Positions 1-8,085 are shown, counted from the stretch's first letter. The stretch is 38,287 nucleotides of DNA from an uncultured Eubacteriales bacterium (GCA_900546875.1 URET01000012.1:1-38287), one strand, 5' to 3'. Numbers and translations: made by a program. Notes: generated by a model from the sequence alone, not told the origin.

Positions 1-2
1 AA

Positions 3-49
3 GAGGTAAGATAACACCCTCTGCAAAAAAGGTATCGTTATCTTACCTC
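3..49. repeat. 13-bp perfect inverted repeat at window edge
   Basis: GAGGTAAGATAAC at 3-15 is repeated in inverted orientation at 37-49, separated by 21 nt. The inner arm begins exactly where the recombinase reading frame to its right stops resembling the family, after the GTNF motif. The repeat could be the end of an element inserted into the recombinase gene, or a hairpin where the assembly broke. No flanking direct repeat can be checked because the window starts here. Confidence 0.75.
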
Positions 50-238
50 AACAAAGTTCGTTCCCGAATAGCCGTCGTCCACATACTCGTCCACCAAGTT
101 CCAACCTCGGTCTTTGACATACTTTTGCAGTATGATCCGCTGATTGTCAATGGATAGCGATTCGCCCGCGCGTTCGTCGTCTTTGGAAAGTCTTAAATAA
201 AGTCCTGTATTATTTAGTTGTTCTTGCTTTGATTGCAT
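38..238 (-). pseudogene. large serine recombinase, N-terminal fragment
   Basis: This 66-residue fragment is the start of a resolvase-type catalytic domain as found in large serine recombinases that move clostridial mobilizable elements. The catalytic-serine segment LYLRLSKDDE is present, followed by ESLSIDNQR and DEYVDDGYSGTNF, all typical of the family. A longer ORF starts at 352, but ATG 238 is preferred because AGGAG lies 7 nt upstream and the protein then begins just before the conserved domain. Family members are normally about 500-550 residues. Here the frame departs after GTNF, adds four residues (VEVR) and stops inside the inverted repeat at 3-49. The rest of the catalytic domain and all of the DNA-binding part are absent, so the fragment should not recombine DNA. 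Confidence 0.85.
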
Positions 239-332
239 TCTTTTACTCCTTTGCATCAAAGCAGCCAAATTCAATGTACGGGTATTATACCACGCCACAC
301 CGAATTTGGCAATGCCCTGACGCCGATTTCCC

Positions 333-503
333 TTATGCGATTCCCATTTCACGCTTTGCGCGGTCTATGGCAATGCTGCGAATGGTACTGTCGATTTCTT
401 TTTCCCCCGCATAATGGCTTGTTACTATGTATTTCTTTCCCCCGATTTCATATTCTCTCATAGAGGTAGGCGCAGAGCCATGCTCCGCGCTCAATTGTTG
501 CAT
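333..503 (-). CDS. TnpW-like transposon-encoded small protein
   Basis: This 56-residue ORF contains EYEIGGKKYIVTSHY followed by a charged helix ending DRAKREMGIA. That pattern, a short beta hairpin with an IGxxxYxV core then a helix, matches the TnpW-type small proteins found next to the serine recombinase in Tn4451-like mobilizable elements. Function is unknown in the family. It lies between the mob pseudogene and the recombinase fragment on the same strand, as in such elements. The start at 503 has only a weak ribosome site (GGGA about 9 nt upstream). A shorter start at 461 would keep the conserved part. Assignment rests on motif memory and context, not a search. Confidence 0.6.
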   Translation of the reverse strand: MQQLSAEHGSAPTSMREYEIGGKKYIVTSHYAGEKEIDSTIRSIAIDRAKREMGIA

Positions 504-712
504 TGTTTTTCCCGTAGCTTATTTTCCTCCGAATGTTTATAGTTAAGTCAATGGTTCTCTCATAATCTTATCTCCTTTCGCGCCATTGTACGCGTTTCCG
601 TTTCATACGGATTTTTCCTCATAGTTCTGCCGCGGCCGCTCTTTCAATCCCTGTTCTCCATATGTTTTCCTGTCGGGACACCTGCGACGCGGTCAGATTT
701 TTTATTCCATTG
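504..712 (-). other. gap between mob remnant and tnpW
   Basis: No convincing gene is seen. On the minus strand an AAAGGAG site precedes a six-codon reading frame (MREPLT) at about 551-571, overlapping the end of a 20-codon frame. These may be relics of a small element gene between mob and tnpW, but nothing identifies them. Confidence 0.3.
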
Positions 713-1764
713 TTACTTTCCGCCGCGATCGTTGCCGATTGACTTGAACGAAGGGACAGCTTTCTTTGCCCTTGACTTGTCCAGCAAGGCATTGAACTCG
801 TCTGGATAGGTGGCAAGCATGTCACCCACCATTCCGAAAGCTTGTTCTTTGCCTTTGGCTCGCCGTTCAGCTTTCTGCAACTGCTCGAATAAATCGGCGC
901 GGTCTTTATCACTGATTTCTTTGGCTTGCGCAATGCGGCGTTCTCCGTGCGGAGAACAGAAAGCTCTTCCTCGACTTGTCGCTTTCGTTTCGGTGTTGGC
1001 TTGATTTTTTCTTCTTCCACCGATCTGATTACGCCGTCTAGATACTCTTGTGCCTGCTGCTTGGCTTCAACTGCCGACTGTTCCGCACTTGCTATAATGC
1101 CCTCCGCATGAATTTGCGCGATCTTAACCTTGCGCTCGGCATTCGCTTTTAATGCGTCCGCTTCGCCGTGCGCCTGCTCGACGATCTTCTTCGCCTTGAA
1201 CTCTGCCGTAGACAGATGCTTTGCCTGACTGCCTTCTTTGCCGCGCTGCAAATTCCATTTCTTTCCCACGACCTCATACAGCTCTGTCTGCAAATTGTGC
1301 AGTGCTTTTCTGTCAAATAGCCGTTTACCGCACAGCCGGCCGTCGATGACAGGTATAAGGTTGAGGTGTAAGTGCGGCGTGCTTTCATCCATGTGAACAA
1401 CTGCCGAAATAATGTTACCCTCGCCGTATCGCTCCGCATAGAAGCGGGTGCACTCGGCAAAGAACTTCTCTTATTCTTGCAACGATAGATTTTTGAAGAA
1501 CGTGGCGTCCGAGCCCACGACGAAGGAGCACATCAGCACAGCATCCTTGCGTACTTTGGTCGGCAAGTCAAGAGCTTCGATCTTATCGTTGATAAACTGC
1601 GTGTAACTGCGCTGACGCTTGATAATGTGGTAGTTACCGCTCGTGCGTGTGCAGTCTATCTGCGGATTGCTTGCTTGGTAAGTTTCGTCGCGTTCGTTCT
1701 CCTGTTCGACGGGCGCTATATCCGTCTTGTGATACTTTTCCATGTGACAAACTAAATAGCTTAT
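713..1764 (-). pseudogene. mob: MobV/Pre-family relaxase, degraded
   Basis: This was a plasmid-mobilization relaxase that would nick oriT and start conjugative transfer. The N-terminal part has NYHIIKRQRSY and VRKDAVLMCSF, typical of MobV. The diagnostic motif HMDESTPHLHLNLIP lies at about 1359-1398, followed by a long coiled-coil tail. Three lesions are visible. GGAGG at 1773-1777 is followed by ATA at 1762-1764 where ATG is expected before SYLVCHMEKY. An in-frame TAA at 1471-1473 sits between SLQE and EKFFAEC, most simply from CAA. A frameshift at about 925-945 moves the true tail (AQAKEISDKDRADLFEQLQK) to another frame, which ends at 713-715. The pieces are otherwise well conserved, so decay looks recent. 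Confidence 0.88.
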
Positions 1765-1804
1765 AAATTTTACCTCCGTATTTTCTGCTTAAATAGCCTC
1801 GCAG

Positions 1805-1846
1805 AGCCCACTAAACTTCGGTACGAAGTATAGTGGGCTATACTTC
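1805..1846. repeat. overlapping palindromes (alternative hairpins)
   Basis: Two mutually exclusive inverted repeats share bases. AGCCCACTA at 1805-1813 pairs with TAGTGGGCT at 1831-1839, with ACTTCG/CGAAGT inside. GAAGTATAG at 1825-1833 pairs with CTATACTTC at 1838-1846 across TGGG. The second palindrome has a near copy at 26308-26327 (18 of 20 bases). Position between mob and the structured region to the right fits an element-borne regulatory site, but no known element is recognised. Confidence 0.6.
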
Positions 1847-2026
1847 TTCGTCAAGCTCAAAAGGTTCGACCGTGTTTTGCTTGCTGTAATTTGACTGCTA
1901 TGTCCCTGTTTGCTTGCCTGATTATGGCGGCCTGATAACTCTTTGCTTGCTCATAACTTTTTTCCTTCTTGGTAGGTTCTCTATCTGCTTCCGCGCCAAA
2001 GCGGAATGGGTGATAGCTCAGAATAA

Positions 2027-2065
2027 AACAAAAAGTCCATAGAAAGCATTACCTTCCTATGGACT
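2027..2065 (-). terminator. intrinsic terminator, minus strand
   Basis: AGTCCATAG at 2034-2042 pairs with CTATGGACT at 2057-2065 (9 bp, 14-nt loop). On the minus strand the hairpin is followed by TTTTTGTTTT. It would end a transcript coming from the inverted-repeat cluster to the right, so a small RNA or short message may arise there. Confidence 0.65.
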
Positions 2066-2142
2066 GAAATGACTATGAATTGTCCAAAAAACGGTATGCT
2101 TATAACTGCCTTTATCCACGCCAAAGAACGCAACAAAAGCAA

Positions 2143-2236
2143 CGGTGGACATAATTTACTCCACCGCAAGCGGTCATAATGACCGCCCGTTATAAACAGT
2201 GACAACTGCCGTCGGCTACCCGCAGGGCGGGGTCAC
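2143..2236. other. inverted-repeat cluster, candidate oriT
   Basis: Four hairpins are packed in 94 bp: CGGTGGA 2143-2149 with TCCACCG 2160-2166; GCGGTCAT 2170-2177 with ATGACCGC 2179-2186; GCCG 2208-2211 with CGGC 2213-2216; CCCGC 2219-2223 with GCGGG 2227-2231. The last two are enclosed by GTGAC 2199-2203 and GTCAC 2232-2236, giving a cloverleaf-like fold. Its location upstream of a mob gene suggests a nicking or transfer-origin region. A structured RNA is the alternative. Confidence 0.45.
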
Positions 2237-2624
2237 TGCGCAACAAAACAGTTATTCTTCACAACCCGTCTTCGCAAGTTCGCAAGTAAATGCGCAATAC
2301 TACAAACAGCAGTGTAGGGCTAAATCGGAAACCAACCTGCTCGGGTACCGTTTTTTGTCTTTCAAAATGCCGCCTTTGCGACCGATTCGCCGCCAGCCGA
2401 TCAAGTCCGTTAAAGCCATATAGCTGAACAGTTACAAGCTGCATAAAGCAATGGGAACAGATTTGACCTCTCGCTTCTTTCATCGATACGGGCATTTTGC
2501 TTGTATCTTCTCCGATACATTTGCATTATAACATACCATCTCCCCGTCTGTCAAGCAAAACAAGAACATATGTTTGTATTATTTTACATATAATTTGATA
2601 TTCATTAATAAAAACGGGTTTCAC

Positions 2625-2653
2625 TTGAAAAAAATATCCATTTATGTTATGAT
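2625..2653 (+). promoter_or_regulatory. sigma-A promoter of helicase gene
   Basis: TTGAAA at 2625-2630, a 17-bp spacer and TATGAT at 2648-2653. It lies about 55 nt before the preferred helicase start at 2708, in an AT-rich stretch. Confidence 0.75.
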
Positions 2654-2707
2654 ATAGTAAAGTGTCAATGCTTTTTAAGAAGCCTTGTGTAAATGGAGAT
2701 ACTGTCA

Positions 2708-5700
2708 ATGGGGTTGTTTGCTAAATTATTTAGAAGAAAATCTGCCGGCGATCAATCTAATATACCTAACGAATACAGGATGGCGATTGCGTGTAATCAA
2801 GAGTTTGAAGAATTGATGACCGCAGATAAATATATTGCCCGCAGTGATTATAGATACCTACTGGATAAGTATAAAGATATTTATACTTTCTTTGATAGCG
2901 CAAAAAAAGCAAAAACACTGTCTTATTATTGCAGGCAAAACCATGTACAGGAAGCAGAAATTAATAAGTTTCTTTGTTTTTATGAAGATATCGTTGACTT
3001 AAAGAAAGGCTCCTCCATTTTTCAGGAGCATAACGAATCATATATAGCCGACCATCTTCTTTCGGAAAAGAACTATTTAGATAGAATATTATATGAGGCC
3101 GATCCTAACATTTTGCTTGATGACGAGCAACGGAAGGTTGTCTTATCTGATGAAGATTACACTTTGATCATCGCCGGAGCCGGCGCAGGGAAAACGACTA
3201 CAGTTGCAGCAAAAGTTCGCTATTTAGTTGAGAAGCGGCACATTGATCCAAAGCAAATTCTTGTTATTTCGTTTACAAACAAAGCTGTCGGAGAATTAAA
3301 AGAACGTATCAACGACGGGCTTTTAATTCCGTGCCCGATTACGACTTTTCACAGTACCGGATATGCAATCCTTCGGAAACAGGAAGATAACAAAAAGAAA
3401 ATAATCGGAGATGGCTTTTTATACAATGCTGTCAACAACTACTTGAAAGGCAATATTCTTGAACAACCCGATTTGGTTGATAAATTGATCATGTTCTTTG
3501 GGTCATATTTTGATGCTCCCTACGAAGGTGATGATATCAACCTATTTTTCAACTATATATCTAAAGCTAACTTCAGCACATTAAAGAGCAATGTAAATGA
3601 ATACAATGCTCAGATAATTGACAGACGAACAAATAAGGTTACTACAATCACCAATGAAGTATTGCGTTCGGAGCAAGAAGTTCGGATCGCTAATTTTCTA
3701 TATTTGAATCAAATAGATTATGCCTATGAAGAAATATATCCATACCATATCTTGAAAGCCAAAAAACCTTATACTCCGGATTTTTGTATAAGGCAAGGCG
3801 AAAAGATTGCATATATAGAACATTTCGGCATTACGGAAAGCGGACAGCATAGTTTCTACTCCATCGAAGAACTTAATAAATATAAGCGGGAAATACAAGA
3901 TAAAATCGCTCTGCATAAAAAGCACGGAACGACACTTATATATACCTTTTCTAGGTACAATGACGGCCGCGATATTCTTGAACATTTACGGGAACAATTA
4001 GAAGCCAATGGCTTTATCCTGCAAAAACGTCCCTCAGAGGAGGTCTTTACAAAATTAGTAAATACAGAAGAAAACAAATACATACTAAAACTTGTAAAAC
4101 TTATTTGCACTTTCATCAACAATTTCAAGACAGACGGTTATACCCTTGATGATTTTTATCGTTTTGAGCGTATGAACGCCAATGTGCGGACGAAGTTGTT
4201 TTTAGATGTTTGTAAAGCCTGCTATTTAGAATATCAAAAGAAATTGTCGGAAGCAAATGCCATTGACTTTCAAGATATGATCAATGATTCGGCAAGAATA
4301 CTGCGTGAAAAGCAAATTGCGCATGAAGAGCTTGATTTCAAATATATTATTGTCGATGAGTATCAGGATATTTCACGTCAAAGATTTGACCTAACAAAAG
4401 AATTATCGAAAATCTGTCAAGCAAAAATAATTGCTGTCGGCGACGATTGGCAATCGATTTACGCTTTTAGTGGATCTGACATCTCGCTGTTTACCCATTT
4501 TTGTGAAATTATGGGATATGGCGAAGAATTAAAAATAACAAAGACTTATCGCAACGCACAAGAGGTGATTGATATCGCCGGTAGATTTGTGCAGCGAAAT
4601 GATAGCCAAATCAAAAAGTCATTGATTTCTCCGAAGCATATTCAAAAACCGGTTATCATCCAAACTTATAGCGAGGAGTATGACAGAAAACAGTATAAAG
4701 GGAAAGGTGGTAAATTTTTTCACTTAGGAAAACAAGTAGAAGACATTATAGGTAGAATTTTAGAACAAAACAAAAGGGAAGGTAAAAGCATCAACTCTTC
4801 TATTCTATTGATTGGTCGATTCAATTTTGATGCGCGTAACCTTTGTTTTTCTAAAGATTTCGTTTACGATGAGAATAACGGAAAAATTTTTAATAAAAAA
4901 TATCCGCGCGCTAAATTGGAATTTCTTACAGCACATAGCTCAAAGGGATTAGGATATGATAATGTTATTATTGTAAATGCACGAAACGAAATATTTGGAT
5001 TCCCCTCTAAAATTGATGATGATCCTGTAATGAAATATGTTATTAAGGATGATACCTCGATTGAATATGCGGAAGAACGGCGGCTGTTCTATGTCGCTAT
5101 GACGCGTACAAAAAACAGGGTGTTTATTGCTACACCTGAAAATCATCCATCAGAATTTATTTTGGAGTTGATAAAGGATTACCCCAATATAACGGTGTAT
5201 GGGAAACTGAATACGGAAAAGGACACAAATATTGGGTTGATGAAAAAATGCCCTATTTGCGGGTATCCTTTACAGTTGCGTTATAAGAAAAGCTATGGTT
5301 TCCGCCTATGGATGTGCACTAATGAACCAGAGATTTGTAATTTCATTTCCAACGATTTAGCGGGCGGCGATATGTCAATCCAAAAATGTGATTGGTGCAA
5401 AGATGGTTATCTCGTCGTTAAAAAGACTGCAAACGGAGCAATTTTAGGCTGCACGAATTATAAGCCCGATAATACCGGATGTGGTCGGAGAATGTCTCCT
5501 GATTATTATCATCGGTGGATTACTTCTGGGTTTGAAGATGATGTGTCAGTCGATAAGCCTTCTTACCAAAAATCGCCTATCATTGAAATGCCTAAAATAA
5601 AAGAAGCTCAAAATATTCCATCTTCTAAAGATAAAGAACCTGTAAAAGTACATACCATTACGAATAGTGAACGGTTTATTGAACATGAGGGATTTCAAGT

Positions 5701-5959
5701 CATTGCCGATGATGATGGACAAATTTTAACGGATATGGAGTTATTGGCTTATTTGCGCAATGTTCGTTCAAAAATTATGAAAACAGAAAATAAGCCGGCC
5801 TATACCATTATAGGGAATAAAGGACTTGTCAGTCTTGCGACATATCGTCCAGAAAATCGAGAAGAATTTATTGCTTTGTATGGATTAGGAGAAACATCGT
5901 ATAACGCTTATGGCTTACAATTTATTCAAGCTATAAAAGATTTTGAAAAAGATTCTTAA
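2708..5959 (+). CDS. UvrD-type helicase with nuclease-like insert, zinc ribbons and HRDC domain
   Basis: An ATP-driven superfamily-1A DNA helicase expected to act on damaged or foreign DNA. Residues are counted from 2708. An N-terminal region (1-150) precedes Walker A GAGAGKTTT near 157. ISFTNKAVGEL and TTFHSTGYAIL follow. A PD-(D/E)xK-like insert (about 320-440) has SEQEVRIANFL, YEE, YTPDF near 355 and YIEHFG near 371. The second motor half has DEYQD near 548, GDDWQSIYAFSG, KTYRN, TAHSSKGLGYDNV and AMTRTK near 796. Topoisomerase-type zinc ribbons (CPIC near 847, CDWC, a third Cys pair) and an HRDC domain (about 1007-1080) end the protein. ATG 2708 is preferred over 2693 because GGAG lies 9 nt upstream. 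It has its own promoter and terminator. E. coli helicase IV shares the motor but is shorter (about 684 residues). In the insert the usual PD-(D/E)xK lysine position holds Phe, so nuclease activity is uncertain. Confidence 0.9.
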   Translation: MGLFAKLFRRKSAGDQSNIPNEYRMAIACNQEFEELMTADKYIARSDYRYLLDKYKDIYTFFDSAKKAKTLSYYCRQNHVQEAEINKFLCFYEDIVDLKKGSSIFQEHNESYIADHLLSEKNYLDRILYEADPNILLDDEQRKVVLSDEDYTLIIAGAGAGKTTTVAAKVRYLVEKRHIDPKQILVISFTNKAVGELKERINDGLLIPCPITTFHSTGYAILRKQEDNKKKIIGDGFLYNAVNNYLKGNILEQPDLVDKLIMFFGSYFDAPYEGDDINLFFNYISKANFSTLKSNVNEYNAQIIDRRTNKVTTITNEVLRSEQEVRIANFLYLNQIDYAYEEIYPYHILKAKKPYTPDFCIRQGEKIAYIEHFGITESGQHSFYSIEELNKYKREIQDKIALHKKHGTTLIYTFSRYNDGRDILEHLREQLEANGFILQKRPSEEVFTKLVNTEENKYILKLVKLICTFINNFKTDGYTLDDFYRFERMNANVRTKLFLDVCKACYLEYQKKLSEANAIDFQDMINDSARILREKQIAHEELDFKYIIVDEYQDISRQRFDLTKELSKICQAKIIAVGDDWQSIYAFSGSDISLFTHFCEIMGYGEELKITKTYRNAQEVIDIAGRFVQRNDSQIKKSLISPKHIQKPVIIQTYSEEYDRKQYKGKGGKFFHLGKQVEDIIGRILEQNKREGKSINSSILLIGRFNFDARNLCFSKDFVYDENNGKIFNKKYPRAKLEFLTAHSSKGLGYDNVIIVNARNEIFGFPSKIDDDPVMKYVIKDDTSIEYAEERRLFYVAMTRTKNRVFIATPENHPSEFILELIKDYPNITVYGKLNTEKDTNIGLMKKCPICGYPLQLRYKKSYGFRLWMCTNEPEICNFISNDLAGGDMSIQKCDWCKDGYLVVKKTANGAILGCTNYKPDNTGCGRRMSPDYYHRWITSGFEDDVSVDKPSYQKSPIIEMPKIKEAQNIPSSKDKEPVKVHTITNSERFIEHEGFQVIADDDGQILTDMELLAYLRNVRSKIMKTENKPAYTIIGNKGLVSLATYRPENREEFIALYGLGETSYNAYGLQFIQAIKDFEKDS

Positions 5960-5976
5960 TATGCCGTTAATAACCG

Positions 5977-6004
5977 AAAGGCAGCCTTATACAGGCTGCC
6001 TTTT
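5977..6004 (+). terminator. terminator after helicase gene
   Basis: AAAGGCAGCCT at 5977-5987 pairs with AGGCTGCCTTT at 5993-6003 across a 5-nt loop and runs into T residues. It isolates the helicase as a single-gene unit. Confidence 0.88.
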
Positions 6005-6175
6005 AACGTAGTAGAAATCGGGGAAAATATATTTACTGTAACATTTAATAATCTGTTTCCTATTTTATTCTTCATGGTGTCAATCCTTACAATTACATTA
6101 TATATCGTTATCGTATTAAAAGCAATATCATAATTGTATTTTTATATACAATCACACAGAAATTATTATTTTCTC

Positions 6176-6204
6176 TTGACTTAATCTTAAGCTGCATGTA
6201 TAAT
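6176..6204 (+). promoter_or_regulatory. promoter of abrB-like/ABC operon with possible operator
   Basis: TTGACT at 6176-6181, 17-bp spacer, TATAAT at 6199-6204, nearly consensus. Inside the spacer CTTAA and TTAAG (6180-6191) form an inverted repeat with a 2-nt centre. The first gene encodes a DNA-binding AbrB-like dimer, so this palindrome could be an autoregulatory operator. That last point is inference. Confidence 0.8.
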
Positions 6205-6246
6205 AAGTAAGAAAAGTAAAATTAATCATACTGAAAGGAGCAAAAA

Positions 6247-6474
6247 ATGGAGAATTTTCCCGAAGGTAAGTTTCTGGCTACGGTAAAGATTGGTCCTAAA
6301 GGGCAAATCGTCATTCCCAAAGAGGTGCGGGATATGTTTTCGCTGAATTCAGGAGATTCCTTGGTCTTGATGGCGGATAAGGGGCAAGGTATTGCTTTGC
6401 AGCCGTTTTCCTATGTGGAATCGTTTTGGAATGCCGTCAATCATGCTAAGAACGGAGATGAGGAGCAAAAATGA
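6247..6474 (+). CDS. AbrB/MazE-like DNA-binding regulator
   Basis: A 75-residue protein with the swapped-hairpin AbrB fold: TVKIGPKGQIVIPKEVRDMF then GDSLVLMADKGQGIAL at residues 12-58. Such proteins are dimers that bind promoter DNA. AAAGGAG lies 6 nt before the ATG. Its last codons overlap the next gene by ATGA (6471-6474), so it is translationally coupled to the ABC transporter genes and probably regulates them. MazE-type antitoxins share the fold, but the neighbour is an ABC ATPase rather than a toxin, so a regulator of the exporter is preferred. Confidence 0.88.
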   Translation: MENFPEGKFLATVKIGPKGQIVIPKEVRDMFSLNSGDSLVLMADKGQGIALQPFSYVESFWNAVNHAKNGDEEQK

Positions 6475-7331
6475 ATGCGCTTGAAGTAACGGGATTGACG
6501 AAAGTATATCCTGAATTCACCCTCGATAAAGTCAGTTTTTGCGTACCACAGGGGCATATATCCGGACTTATCGGAAGAAATGGCGCAGGGAAAAGCACGA
6601 CTATAAAAGGTATCCTGCAGCTCATTGCGGCAGAAGGAGATGTCGCCGTCTTTGGCGGAGATATTATTAAAGACGAAATGGAAGTCAAACAGATAATTGG
6701 TTATGTTGGCGGCGGTTTTCGATATTATCCTATGAATACGCTTGCCGCTATCCGCAAAGCCTACGCACCTTTTTATCCGACGTGGAATCAGGGCAAGTAT
6801 AAAAAGTTCCTTGCGCAATTCGGACTGTCTGAAAGGAAAAAAGTAAAGGAACTTTCCGAAGGTATGAAAGTTAAGTTTGCGCTTGCTCTCGCCCTTTCGC
6901 ACGAAGCAAAGTTGCTCATTATGGACGAGCCGACAAGCGGGCTTGACCCGCTTTCGCGCGAAGAGTTTTGCGACATCATTTTACAGCTTGTGCGTGATGA
7001 AGGAGTATCTGTACTCTTTTCCACGCATATCACTTCCGACCTGATGCGAATTGCCGACGATATAGTTTATATATCACAGGGTAAGATCCTTGCGGCATGT
7101 CCTCTTAAAGAATTGCTTGATCAATATAAGTTGGCGCATTTTTCTTCTCTTGCAGACGCAATGGCGACAAATGCAATCGGTGTCAAGTCGGTAAAGGAGG
7201 GATATGAAGGACTGCTACCTTGTAATACTCAAAGATTAAACAGGGTTACTCTTGCAGACGCAACAATCGACAATATCATAGTGCATTTGGAAAAGGCCAA
7301 CGAGGAGAAAAGGTATGCTGAATCTGATTAA
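6471..7331 (+). CDS. ABC transporter ATP-binding protein (exporter type)
   Basis: Cytoplasmic ATPase subunit of an ABC-2 type exporter, 286 residues. Walker A is GRNGAGKSTT at about 35-44, the signature is LSEGMKVKFALA at about 127-138, Walker B is LLIMDEPTSGLD at about 147-158, and the switch histidine is in STHITSD. The signature LSEGM replaces the usual LSGGQ, as in several drug and bacteriocin exporters. The C-terminal 70 residues extend beyond the ATPase core. It overlaps the regulator upstream by 4 nt and the permease downstream by 17 nt, so the three genes form one tight operon. Substrate cannot be read from the sequence; antibiotic or antimicrobial-peptide export is a common role for this arrangement. 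Confidence 0.92.
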   Translation: MNALEVTGLTKVYPEFTLDKVSFCVPQGHISGLIGRNGAGKSTTIKGILQLIAAEGDVAVFGGDIIKDEMEVKQIIGYVGGGFRYYPMNTLAAIRKAYAPFYPTWNQGKYKKFLAQFGLSERKKVKELSEGMKVKFALALALSHEAKLLIMDEPTSGLDPLSREEFCDIILQLVRDEGVSVLFSTHITSDLMRIADDIVYISQGKILAACPLKELLDQYKLAHFSSLADAMATNAIGVKSVKEGYEGLLPCNTQRLNRVTLADATIDNIIVHLEKANEEKRYAESD

Positions 7332-7971
7332 AAAAGAAATAGCTTTATGCTTGCACCCTACGGTTTTTATCTTTCTCTCCTTTGCCGCGCTTGTATTTGT
7401 GCCGAATTATCCGTATGAAGTCATTTTCTTTTTCTCTTGCCTTTCGGTATTTTTCTGCTGTATGATGACAAGGGAAAACGGTGACATTGCATTTTCCTGC
7501 GCATTGCCCGTAAAAAAGGAGCATATACCTCTTGCAAAAATGCTGGTTGTGATTGGGTTGCAGTGTATCAGTTTATTGCTTGTGGGAATTATTGGTTCAG
7601 TCAAAGGAGCTGTTCTGCCTGCGGAGCGGTATGTCAACCAAGCGGGAATATCGGCAAACATTGTTCTGGTGGGGAATGGCGCGATTTTACTCGGCATATT
7701 TAATCTAATATTCTTCCCTCGTTACTTCAAAAAACCTGACAAAATCGGTGTACCGTTTGTAATCGGCGCAATCGTCGTGTTCTTGCTGATTGGCGTTTTT
7801 ATCTTTTTACGTTGGGCAACTCCGCTGTATTCTACAACGCTGAACGGGCTTAATGCTGTAAATACGGGAGCAAAAGCAGTAGCTCTAATCATAGGATTTG
7901 TTGTCTATATCATGCTATCTGCTATTAGCTGCAAATTATCAATGAAATATTTTCAAAAAATTGACGTTTGA
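7315..7971 (+). CDS. ABC-2 family permease
   Basis: An integral membrane protein of 218 residues with about six hydrophobic segments, roughly at 13-35, 37-52, 76-98, 112-132, 146-168 and 187-208. It begins MLNLIKKEIALCLHP, the amphipathic start usual for ABC-2 permeases of the ABC2_membrane_5 type. It would form the membrane channel for the ATPase encoded just upstream and overlapping it. The start at 7315 follows GAGGAGAAAAGGT. The gene ends 20 nt before a terminator, closing the operon. Confidence 0.85.
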   Translation: MLNLIKKEIALCLHPTVFIFLSFAALVFVPNYPYEVIFFFSCLSVFFCCMMTRENGDIAFSCALPVKKEHIPLAKMLVVIGLQCISLLLVGIIGSVKGAVLPAERYVNQAGISANIVLVGNGAILLGIFNLIFFPRYFKKPDKIGVPFVIGAIVVFLLIGVFIFLRWATPLYSTTLNGLNAVNTGAKAVALIIGFVVYIMLSAISCKLSMKYFQKIDV

Positions 7972-7991
7972 GGAAGCCTATACTGAATTAT

Positions 7992-8028
7992 AAAAGCCAT
8001 CGGATGCACATACGACGGCTTTTGTTTT
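7992..8028 (+). terminator. terminator of ABC exporter operon
   Basis: AAAAGCC-A-TCG at 7992-8002 pairs with CGA-C-GGCTTTT at 8013-8023 (one mismatch), followed by GTTTT. It marks the end of the accessory operon. About 60 nt further right the remnant of the large surface-protein gene begins. Confidence 0.82.
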
Positions 8029-8085
8029 ACATTACATTGAATTGGCTGTTTTGATGTGATTACTTTTTTATAGTTTCCTTTTTGA

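Larger units (their letters stand above)
1765..2624. other. non-coding region upstream of mob, possible oriT
   Basis: About 860 bases without a convincing gene. On the minus strand a frame running from about 2030 to a stop at 1857-1859 reads ADREPTKKEKSYEQAKSYQ and then IIRQANRDIAVKLQQAK. It looks protein-like but has no start codon, so it may be another decayed element gene. The rest holds a terminator-like hairpin at 2034-2065 and a cluster of inverted repeats at 2143-2236. MobV elements normally carry oriT just upstream of mob, which is where this lies. Confidence 0.45.

Noticed and set aside
1981..2205. 74-codon minus-strand ORF
   Set aside because: It crosses a clear terminator hairpin at 2027-2065 and the inverted-repeat cluster, and its translation has no domain character. 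The structure of the DNA explains the region better.
2199..2495. Overlapping ORFs on both strands
   Set aside because: Neither has a convincing ribosome site or protein-like composition, and they run through the hairpin cluster.
6247..7331. Toxin-antitoxin pair with the MazE-like protein as antitoxin
   Set aside because: The overlapping downstream gene is a full ABC ATPase with all motifs, not a toxin.
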